A stretch of DNA of 13,056 nt from Baffinella frigidus. Lineage: Eukaryota > Cryptophyceae > Cryptomonadales > Baffinellaceae. Below the pieces are notes generated by a model. The model was given only the letters and a program-made list of their open reading frames with translations. It had not been told where the DNA came from and did no database searches. Shown here piece after piece: positions 1 through 4,749 of the stretch. Each line of letters starts with the position of its first letter. The stretch's first letter is position 1. The stretch is from contig MU647183.1 in NCBI GenBank assembly GCA_026770585.1, positions 74,235 to 87,290 of the forward strand, written 5' to 3'. The position numbers were made by a program, and so were the translations under genes.

Positions 1-22
1 GAGAGAGAGAGAGAGAGAGAGG
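1..22. repeat. (GA)n microsatellite, open at left edge
   Basis: A pure GA dinucleotide run that continues off the window, lying beyond the last visible exon of gene A. Bases 23-76 hold no exon; 'GGTGCATACA' there recurs at 8316-8325 beside another CT tract, so the pair may be a dispersed repeat. Confidence 0.95.
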
Positions 23-76
23 GGAGTGAAATGGTGCATACATGGCATCAGGCCGTGTCGGTATTAATGAAGCGCG

Positions 77-162
77 CTCTCTCCCTAGCTCTCTCTCTCT
101 CTCTCTCTCTCCCTGTCTCCCTCTCTCTCTCTCTCTCCCTCTCTGTCTCTCCCTCTCTGTCT
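77..162. repeat. CT-rich microsatellite
   Basis: CT/CCCT/CTGT tract between the window start and an exon 4 echo of gene A. Read in the sense of gene A it is a GA tract. Confidence 0.9.
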
Positions 163-175
163 GATACCTCATAAC

Positions 176-236
176 CTGTGACCTGGAGTAAAGCGCACCA
201 GGTAGGCGCGCGCTGCTTTTTTGTATTCGCCGTTGT
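176..236 (-). pseudogene. Echo of gene A exon 4 (TPR helix), 5' part lost at a MITE junction
   Basis: On the minus strand this encodes NGEYKKAARAYLVRFTPG, matching NGEYHAAARAYLVRFTLD of exon 4 (409-495), and ends in the same donor context CACAG|GTTATG. The upstream half, including the acceptor, is replaced by MITE C1, so it cannot be a complete exon as it stands. It may have been a downstream duplicate of exon 4. Confidence 0.75.
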
Positions 237-367
237 CGATTTCGGGGATCTCCGGTCTGATTTTGGTGTATCTGAAGGCTCTGAATGAAGCCTAGATATA
301 CAACTGTCTGATTTCTACCCTTAGGATACACCAAATCCGTATTCATTATGAATACTCCGCGGGATGA
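237..367. mobile_element. MITE family C, copy 1 (left arm missing)
   Basis: Homologous to the complete copy at 2543-2702: shared blocks include ATTTCGGGGATCTCCG, GATTTTGGTGTAT and the right arm ATTCATTATGAATACTC. About 28 bp of the left terminal inverted repeat are absent and the element abuts the exon 4 echo directly, so one deletion probably removed both. No TSD survives. No coding capacity. Confidence 0.8.
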
Positions 368-408
368 AAAAGAAAGAGGAAGCGCACCAGGTGAGCACGC
401 CTCATAAC

Positions 409-495
409 CTGTAATCTAGAGTAAAGCGCACCAGATAGGCGCGCGCTGCAGCATGGTATTCGCCGTTGTGGGTAAGCGCCACAGCCAGCGCGAAC
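409..495 (-). CDS. Gene A exon 4 (TPR unit)
   Basis: Acceptor CTACATAG| and donor GATTACAG|GTTATG. Length 87 nt = 1 + 28 codons + 2. The first G completes the TG left by exon 3 (W162). It encodes FALAVALTHNGEYHAAARAY followed by LVRFTLDY, a clear TPR helix pair with the G-x-Y turn and small-residue pattern. Of the four copies of this exon (also 176-236, 713-752, 886-930) only this one has both splice sites and an uninterrupted frame. Confidence 0.72.
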
Positions 496-3400
496 CTATG
501 TAGGGTCCGGGGGTTGGAGTGTAGGGTTTTGTAAGTTCGACGTTCGATTTGGCCACGTCCTACCACGTTGGCTCTATGTACGTGTAGGAAACCAGCAGCG
601 TACCTCCACTCCTACACCCCTCCCGCCCCGCGCCCCTCCCCCCCCTCAGGGGGGGGGTCTGCGGGGAACCCCGGCCCTCCTGGCCCGCCTAGAGAGAGAC
701 CGTTATTGCCCCCCGGACGCCGTTGTGGGAGAGCGCCGCCACCAGCGCGAAGCTATGTAGGGGTTCGGGTTTACGAGCGCAAACCTGGTAGCGTTTATGG
801 TTGAGGGTTTCTGCAGCGGACCTGGATGGGACTGGGGGCTTGGGGTTTGGGGGTTGGGGTTAAGGGTTTGGGCGTTAGGGTTTCTGCATGGGATTCGTCG
901 TTGGGGGTGAGTGCCACCGGCAGCGCGAACCTACTTAGGGTTGGAAACCCTAAACCGGTTTAGGGTTTCCAGGGGTTCGAAACCCTAAACCGGTTTAGGG
1001 TTTCTAGGGCTAGAAACCCTAAACCGGTTTAGGGTTTCCAGTTTAGGGTTTCTAGCTTAGGGTTTAGGGTTTTTAGCTTTGCCTGCGTGAAACTGGGCTC
1101 ACCATCAACGTGTTTTCGATGCGCGTTTGTACTAGATTTCCTACCCGAAATTTATTTGACGGCGAGCCCAGGTTTACTCAGGCGCGAGCAAAGAATGCTC
1201 GCGGGGATTGCGTCGGAACCGAGGCTCGCTCTCCCGCTCTCCCTCTCTCCCTCTCTCCCTCTCTCCCTCGCTCCCTCTCTCCCTTTCTTTCTCTCTGTGC
1301 CAACAGCTATGATGGTGGTGCTAAACTGTCAAAGAGGCCCGATCGACCATCGTCGCTACCGCCGCATGTTTATGTTCGTGTTACTTAACCAGAATTGCGC
1401 TCGGTACGAAAACATCTTACTGACCGACATTTCCACCGGAGTTCGGTCGAAATCTCCTGCGAATCCAACTGTGCGGATGCGGGCGCGGACCATATTCATC
1501 TCGAAAGATAACTGAATCAGTTCCCTAATTAGCGTTTTCATTTACTTAGGCGGCCTAATTGAATTTACTATGCCCTAACTAATTTCTCCTATTCAACCTC
1601 CTATTGAGAAGGAACTGGTTCAGTTATCTTCCGGGATTAATATGCTGGACGACTCGCTCCCCGCGCAGGGCCCGCTCAGCTTCATAACCCAATAAAGCAA
1701 CTCGCTCTCTCTCTGCCAGCAGCTATGATGCTGGTGATCAACTGCCAAAGAGGCCCGATCAAGGACACTCTTACCTTATCCTGGTACAAATTTGGGCGTT
1801 TGTGTACAAAAGACTTTATATGTTCGGTTTCAAAAGACTTTACATGTTCGGTTTCAAATAGGCCCCTCTAGCATCCTCGTGCGGGGCGCGGACCATATGC
1901 TGGACGACGCGGGGAGAAAGTGAGCAGCCTCGACCATTGTCGCCACGGGGGGGCGGACCATCTACTCGGCCATATCAAGGCATATGGGGGCCCCCATATG
2001 GGGGCCTGACACGCAAGTTTCCCAACCACGAACCGACGTGGCCGATTGGACACCAAGCGTGTCCCTTGCCAAGGGACGATTATGACGTAGGTTTAGGTCT
2101 GGCGCAAAGAGTAGTTGGCGCGTGTTGTGGGGGTCGGCACCATATGCTGGACGACGCGGGGAGAAAGTGAGCAGCCTCGACCATTGTCGCCACCGCCGCA
2201 GCATTATCCCCCTGCAGACCACGCCAGATCACAAAATTTCCCAAAGGATAAATGCGCCGAAAGGCAATATGGGGATTTTCCTGAAGGATAAATGCGCCAA
2301 AAGGCAATAGCCCGCCGCCGCAACAACGTGGAATCTGTACCAGCCGCGACCTTATCTCAAAAAAAGAGGTCTAAAACTCGTTTTCTTAAGTCAATTCCCC
2401 TACAAATTTGTCAAGTTATGCGGAAAGTAAAGAATACGTTGACGAATTCGTAGGGGAATTGACTTAAGAAAACGAGTTTTAGAACTCGTTTTCTGAGATA
2501 AGACCATCGTCGCTACCGCCGCTGCGTTGACCCCCTGCGATCTCATCCGGACGAGTATTCATAATGAATACGATTTCGGGGATCTCCGATTCGATTTTGG
2601 TGTATATTGAGGCTCTAAATGAAGTCTAGATAGACAACTGTCTTACTTATACCCCTTAAGATGCACCAAAATCGTATTCATTATGAATACTCGGCTGGAT
2701 TAGATCAACGACCAATAAGCAGAAACCAAGAAACTATCGCAAGGTCAGGTGACGCATCCTGGCCCCATACGTCGCGTATCCCGTAAGTGACCAACGGGCG
2801 AATAATCGCCCGTGGAAGCCCTAGGCAGGTCCTAGGGCCCTACGGTAGGGCGCATGAGCCTACTGGTCACTTGAGGGATAATAACCATCGTCGCCACCGC
2901 CGCAGCATTATCCCCCTGCAGACCACGCCAGGTCACAAGTGGGAAATCCCCTAAAGGATGAATACGACAAACGTCAATAGCCCGCCGCAAAAACGTGGAA
3001 TCTGTACCAGCCTCGACCATCGTCGCTACCGCCGCAGCATTGTCCCCCTGTAGGAAAGCACGTCGTCAGACCACCAGCCCCCACAGCCGGACCAAACCAT
3101 CTTTTCCGGGGGCCTTCGGGCCGGGTACTTGTAACCCCGACTGTAGTCGCTACCGCTTCGACCTTCGTCGCTACCGCCGCAGCATTACCCCCCTGCAATC
3201 TCATATGGAAACACTTTTAATCTATCAACTTGGTTCAATGAAATTTACTATACACAACGATCTTTATAAGTAATATTAAGGCAAACGTATAGTAATTTTG
3301 ATTGAACCCAAGATTATAAATCAAAAGTGTTTCCACATGAAATCAACGACCAATAATCAGAAACCAAGAACCTATCACAAGGTCACGCGACTCATCCTGT

Positions 3401-4477
3401 CTCAGTCTGATTTTTCCTCGCCGATTTCGCAAGAACGGGCTCTTTCCCGCTCCAAAGTGAACGGATTTGCACCACACTTTCTCAACGTCAAATTGAGAAC
3501 ACTCGGTCAGCCCGGCTGAGGCAGACCTAGGTATGAAAGAGTCCGGGCCTTGCGAATCGCATAGGGAAACGGTTTTAATTTAAAACTTTCTGGCAATGAA
3601 ATTTACTACACGGAATGAGTTTTACTAGTAATATTAAAGCAGTCGTGTAGTAATTTTCATTGAATCCAATGGTTTCAAATTGAAACCGTTTCCGCATCAA
3701 ATCTAAGGAAACCCGGTTTCCATCGACCCGGTCTCCAGATTCTGGCACGAGCCTATTGAATTTATCAATCCAATATTGCTGATACCCGAGTTTCCTTAGA
3801 TCTTAATGGCCTCTGAGAGATCGACGTTACCCTGCTTCTTTTTTATTCAAATCCGCCCGAGTTAACGCGCCCTCCCCCCGTTATTTTTGTGCTACACTCC
3901 CGTAATTTACCCTGCCCTGCATGGTGATGGGCCCTAAACTCTAAACCCTAAACACTCAACCCCCCTGCCCCCTCCCCACCTGCGAGCGCAGCGCCAATGA
4001 GAGCTCTGGACAAAACGCCGGCGAGAGGCGGCAGGCCCGCGCCATGGCAGGCACACACGCCCTCGCGTGCGCGCTCAGCTTGAAGCACGCGGATCCGTAC
4101 GCGCGCCAGTCCTCCGCACGCCAGCCTCGCTCCTCCTCGTGCCCTGCGGGGGTAGGCCACGCTGAGAAACCTCAGGATCCAGGAATGGGATCATCTCTCT
4201 CTGGACCCCTGCCTCGCCCCCGCTTACCAGCAGGCGCCCCACCACCCCGCCCTGGCCCTCTTGCGGCCTCGAACTCCACGAGCGCCCGCTCCCACTCCTT
4301 CCCCGCCGCAAACTGCCGCCCCCGCCGCAGAAGTTCCGCCACTGTCGCCGGGTCCCCGCCATCGCCTCCTCCTCCAGCCAGGTCCCCAGCGGCAGCTGGC
4401 GGGTTCTGGTCTGCGGAGACGGCGAGACAGAGGAGCAAGACGAGCACGTGCCCGCATCGAGACCAGTCGCCCGCCAT
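409..4477 (-). CDS. Gene A: secreted/ER-lumen TPR-repeat protein, 5' four exons (C-terminus beyond left edge)
   Basis: Spliced model: exons 4477-4228, 4143-3980, 2211-2141 and 495-409, giving about 190 residues. Residues 11-22 are hydrophobic (VLVLLLCLAVSA), fitting a signal peptide; a Gly/Asp-rich linker covers about 30-43. About four TPR-like units follow: 44-72, 94-125, 128-159 and 160-190. The third and fourth are each built across an exon junction (LALRSQ|GDNAAAVATMVEA and SSSIW|FALAVALTHNGEY), and the joins are in phase, which strongly supports the model. TPRs are protein-interaction scaffolds. With a signal peptide the product would act in the ER lumen or outside the cell; the first unit resembles those of ER co-chaperones such as DNAJC3, but no J-domain or catalytic domain is in the window, so the function is open. 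Introns are 84, 1768 and 1645 bp. Donors: GTAAGC, GTGGGG, GTGCCG, GTTATG. Confidence 0.75.
713..752 (-). pseudogene. 5' echo of gene A exon 4
   Basis: Minus strand reads CATAG|CTTCGCG and encodes FALVAALSHNGV, matching FALAVALTHNGE of exon 4. It then runs into a C/G homopolymer and loses the second helix and the donor. It lies in intron 3, upstream of the real exon in gene sense. Confidence 0.7.
886..930 (-). pseudogene. Second 5' echo of gene A exon 4
   Basis: Minus strand reads AAGTAG|GTTCGCG and encodes FALPVALTPNDESHAE, aligned with FALAVALTHNGEYHAA of exon 4. The acceptor is kept, but the key Gly and Tyr of the turn are changed and the second helix is missing. Confidence 0.7.
943..1038. 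repeat. Three head-to-head telomere-motif palindromes
   Basis: Perfect palindromes at 943-970 (28 bp), 979-1004 (26 bp) and 1013-1038 (26 bp), all with core CCCTAAACCGGTTTAGGG, spaced 36 and 34 bp. Each joins a CCCTAAA unit to an inverted TTTAGGG unit through a central ACCGGT. Confidence 0.95.
1228..1300. repeat. CT/CCCT microsatellite in gene A intron 3
   Basis: Imperfect (CTCCCTCT)n tract. Open frames across it encode only low-complexity Ser/Leu/Pro strings. No exon found in 1076-1227. Confidence 0.9.
1303..1367. repeat. Dispersed repeat unit joined to a fragment of gene A exon 3
   Basis: The block around AGCTATGATGGTGGTG, ending CAAAGAGGCCCGATC, recurs at about 1723-1768 (AGCTATGATGCTGGTG...). 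Both follow CT-rich sequence. Here it runs directly into GACCATCGTCGCTACCGCCG (1345-1364), the complement of exon 3 of gene A. In gene A sense the block reads as a helix-like WQLITSIIAA in the second copy, but with no usable donor, so I do not call an exon. Confidence 0.6.
1496..1639. mobile_element. MITE family B, copy 1 (144 bp), TSD ATAT
   Basis: Termini TCATCTCGAAAGATAACTG and CAGTTATCTTCCGGGATTA are inverted repeats; flanking 4-bp duplications ATAT lie at 1492-1495 and 1640-1643. The empty site is visible elsewhere in the window as GGACCATATGCTGGACGAC (1890-1908 and 2138-2156), confirming the duplication. Non-coding. It has inserted into a copy of the 3' end of gene A exon 3. Same length as copy 2 at 9656-9799, in opposite orientation. 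Confidence 0.9.
1807..1854. repeat. 24-bp tandem repeat, two copies
   Basis: CAAAAGACTTTATATGTTCG plus GTTT, twice head to tail with one T/C difference. Intronic. Bases 1644-1722 and 1769-1806 show nothing further that I recognise. Confidence 0.9.
1894..1946 (-). pseudogene. Echo of gene A exon 3, 5' end lost
   Basis: Minus strand encodes ATMVEAAHFLPASSSI, identical to exon 3 (2141-2211) over its last two thirds, and ends ATATG|GTCCGC at the same donor position. The first part (GDNAAAV) is replaced by a G-run, so there is no acceptor. Confidence 0.75.
1981..2000. repeat. 20-bp perfect palindrome
   Basis: CATATGGGGGCCCCCATATG reads identically on both strands. It lies in gene A intron 3 beside an exon 3 echo. 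Function unknown. Confidence 0.95.
2141..2211 (-). CDS. Gene A exon 3 (TPR helix B to helix A)
   Basis: Acceptor TCTGCAG| and donor CATATG|GTGCCG. Length 71 nt = 23 codons + 2, starting in phase 0 after exon 2 and ending TG, completed by the first G of exon 4 to Trp162. It encodes GDNAAAVATMVEA then AHFLPASSSI. Joined to exon 2 (LSLALRSQ) this gives a canonical TPR, with the proline after helix B in place. At least six other full or partial copies exist in introns 2 and 3; this is the only one that keeps acceptor, frame and donor. Confidence 0.72.
2242..2309. repeat. Short tandem duplication (about 42-bp unit)
   Basis: AAGGATAAATGCGCC with following AAAGGCAATA occurs at about 2243-2269 and 2285-2309; a diverged third version lies at 2955-2980 in the paralogous segment (AAGGATGAATACGAC). 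Located in gene A intron 2 just upstream (gene sense) of exon 3. Confidence 0.8.
2341..2534 (-). pseudogene. Echo of gene A exon 3 split by MITE A1
   Basis: The acceptor-side part (2534 down to about 2502: CGCAG|GGGGTCAACGC) and the donor-side part (2351-2341, ending GGCTG|GTACAG) are two halves of one exon 3 copy, separated by the 150-bp MITE A1 with TSD GACC. Without the element and one TSD it would read GVNAAAVATMVAA(G), so it was in frame before insertion. Confidence 0.8.
2352..2501. mobile_element. MITE family A, copy 1 (150 bp), TSD GACC
   Basis: Near-complete palindrome with termini TTATCTCA and TGAGATAA, flanked by GACC at 2348-2351 and 2502-2505. Each arm also holds its own small hairpin (GAGT...ACTC around CTAAA), so the DNA can fold as one long stem or as several shorter ones. 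No open frame of note. Copies at 5320-5469, 9959-10108 and 11263-11412 have exactly the same length. Confidence 0.92.
2543..2702. mobile_element. MITE family C, copy 2 (160 bp, complete), TSD GATC
   Basis: Termini TCATCCGGACGAGTATTC and GAATACTCGGCTGGATTA are inverted; GATC duplicated at 2539-2542 and 2703-2706. Second inverted block ATTCATAATGAAT. It lies 4 bp outside the acceptor of an exon 3 echo. The paralogous segment carries a family D element at the same site (3201-3340). Confidence 0.9.
2777..2880. mobile_element. Cloverleaf-like inverted-repeat element E1 (104 bp)
   Basis: Outer 17-bp inverted repeat TATCCCGTAAGTGACCA / TGGTCACTTGAGGGATA (15 of 17 pair). Inside are three hairpins in series: ACGGGCGA-ATAA-TCGCCCGT (2794-2813), CCCTAGG-5 nt-CCTAGGG (2819-2837) and CCCTA-CGG-TAGGG (2838-2850). 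No clear TSD. The right end abuts an exon 3 echo. A related motif lies at 8894-8967. Confidence 0.75.
2884..2915 (-). pseudogene. Echo of gene A exon 3, cut by element E1
   Basis: CTGCAG|GGGGATAATGC then GDNAAAVATM, identical in protein to exon 3, broken off at ATGGT by the right end of element E1. Acceptor kept, donor side lost. Confidence 0.75.
3008..3047 (-). pseudogene. Echo of gene A exon 3 with its own splice signals (40 nt)
   Basis: CTACAG|GGGGACAATGC encodes GDNAAAVATMVEA, then GCTG|GTACAG. It has a plausible acceptor and donor but ends in phase 1 rather than 2, so splicing straight to exon 4 would shift frame. It lacks the AHFLPASSSI part. More likely a truncated duplicate than a working exon. 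Confidence 0.6.
3148..3192 (-). pseudogene. Most distal echo of gene A exon 3
   Basis: TTGCAG|GGGGGTAATGC encodes GGNAAAVATKVEAVATT; the usual Met is Lys, and the 3' half is an internal repeat of GTCGCTACCG rather than exon sequence. Just outside its acceptor sits MITE D1. Confidence 0.65.
3201..3340. mobile_element. MITE family D, copy 1 (140 bp), TSD AATC
   Basis: Arms TCATATGGAAACACTTTT and AAAAGTGTTTCCACATGA are inverted; AATC at 3197-3200 and 3341-3344. Internal inverted block AATGAAATTTACTATAC / GTATAGTAATTTTGATT is shared with the other D copies, while the outer arms differ between copies. Non-coding. Confidence 0.92.
3403..3554. other. Intronic stretch without recognised feature
   Basis: Intron 2 of gene A between MITEs D1 and D2. 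It can be translated in one frame, but I see no motif, acceptor/donor pair or exon similarity, and no similarity to other parts of the window. Confidence 0.5.
3559..3699. mobile_element. MITE family D, copy 2 (141 bp), TSD AATC, nested
   Basis: Arms GGGAAACGGTTTTAATTT and AAATTGAAACCGTTTCC pair; the internal block GCAATGAAATTTACTACAC / GTGTAGTAATTTTCATTG is family D. AATC flanks at 3555-3558 and 3700-3703. The right AATC is also the left flank of element F, so D2 appears to have landed at the edge of an older element. Confidence 0.88.
3704..3798. mobile_element. Small inverted-repeat element F (95 bp)
   Basis: Termini TAAGGAAACCCGG and CCGAGTTTCCTTA pair at 12 of 13 positions, with flanks AATC (3700-3703) and GATC (3799-3802), an imperfect 4-bp duplication. 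Probably another non-autonomous element of the 4-bp-TSD type; only copy seen. Confidence 0.65.
3799..3979. other. 5' part of gene A intron 2, no further gene
   Basis: Immediately downstream (gene sense) of exon 2. Contains a short CCCTAAA cluster (3931-3956) and C-rich runs; nothing else recognised. Confidence 0.6.
3980..4143 (-). CDS. Gene A exon 2 (TPR units)
   Basis: Acceptor ACCCCCGCAG| and donor CTCGCAG|GTGGGG. Length 164 nt, completing the codon opened by exon 1 (G84) and ending in phase 0 at Q138. WRAYGSACFKL then CVPAMARACRLSP (96-125) has TPR spacing (A-Y-x3-A, C-V-x-A-M-x-x-A, L-S-P). PELSLALRSQ starts the next helix, finished by exon 3. Between the exon 1 TPR and this one is a charged loop (HEEERGWRAED). 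Confidence 0.78.
4228..4477 (-). CDS. Gene A exon 1: start, signal peptide, first TPR
   Basis: ATG at 4477-4475 opens a frame with a short polar n-region (MAGDWSRCGH) and hydrophobic core VLVLLLCLAVSA, typical of a signal peptide. ATVAELLRRGRQFAAGKEWE and RALVEFEAA (44-72) form a TPR helix pair. The exon ends CCTGCTG|GTAAGC, a strong donor, in phase 1. The intron to exon 2 is only 84 bp and ends in a good polypyrimidine-CAG. Strong third-position GC, as in gene B exon 1. Confidence 0.82.
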
Positions 4478-4626
4478 CTCCTACCCCTCCTAGAGTCCTG
4501 CGACCCCTCCTTCCTCGTTCGCGGCAAGAAAGACGGAGTTCCCCGTAACGGATCCGGGGGGTTTTGCTCCGTCACCGTTCCTCTGCAGATCAGTCAGATC
4601 AGGGTGGGCGAAGGCAACTGCGCGGG
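4478..4626. promoter_or_regulatory. Putative bidirectional promoter
   Basis: The two start codons lie back to back with 149 bp between them, so this GC-rich spacer must hold both 5' UTRs and probably both core promoters. No TATA box is evident. CAGATCAGTCAGATCAG (about 4586-4602) contains a direct repeat of CAGATCAG that could be a factor site, but that is a guess. Transcription starts cannot be placed from sequence. Confidence 0.6.
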
Positions 4627-4749
4627 ATGGGATCTTCGACGGAACGAGCAACGCGGCGCCCGCGGGCGGCGGGGATGCTCCTATTTACCGCGTGCCTGGT
4701 CACAACATTCAAGGGAACACACACGATGATTGCATCTGGAAACCTCCAG
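4627..4749 (+). CDS. Gene B exon 1: start and signal peptide
   Basis: 41 codons: MGSSTERATRRPRAAG, then hydrophobic MLLFTACLVTTF, then THTMIASGNLQ, where ASGNL matches the conserved start of the luminal domain in TMEM145 (RGNL). Donor CTCCAG|GTGCGC, phase 0. In-frame ATGs also lie at 4564 and 4675; 4627 is chosen because it gives a basic n-region before the hydrophobic core, while 4675 would start inside the core. Confidence 0.8.

Larger units (their letters stand above)
820..1075. repeat. Degenerate TTTAGGG (telomere-type) tract
   Basis: Scattered and short tandem TTTAGGG/GGGTTTGGG units in intron 3 of gene A, holding an exon 4 echo (886-930) and three telomere-motif palindromes (943-1038). 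The array is short, degenerate and flanked by genes, so it is interstitial rather than a chromosome end. Confidence 0.85.
2502..3402. repeat. Duplicated segments carrying gene A exon 3 echoes
   Basis: Block 1 (2506-2542 plus 2703-2764) and block 2 (3158-3200 plus 3341-3402) are paralogous: each has an exon 3 echo, a CCCCCTGC[GA]ATC junction, a MITE, then ATCAACGACCAATAA and about 50 further alignable bases. A further related block (2880-3005) resembles 2183-2340. Intron 2 of gene A has grown by repeated local duplication of exon-containing DNA. Confidence 0.8.

Noticed and set aside
820-1075. Chromosome end (true telomere)
   Set aside because: Motif is degenerate, short, in both orientations, and surrounded on both sides by gene exons.
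2777-2880. tRNA gene
   Set aside because: The cloverleaf-like fold has no T-arm GTTCRA, no A/B-box promoters and no plausible anticodon arm.
2995-3273. Plus-strand coding region VESVPASTIVATAAALSP
   Set aside because: Complement of a gene A exon 3 echo. The minus-strand reading (GDNAAAVATMVEA) completes a TPR with the neighbouring exons; the plus-strand reading has no support.
4044-4493. Plus-strand open frame of about 149 codons opposite gene A exons 1-2
   Set aside because: Antisense shadow of GC-rich exons: composition-driven Pro/Arg/Ser sequence with no motif, while the minus strand has a signal peptide, TPRs and matching splice sites.
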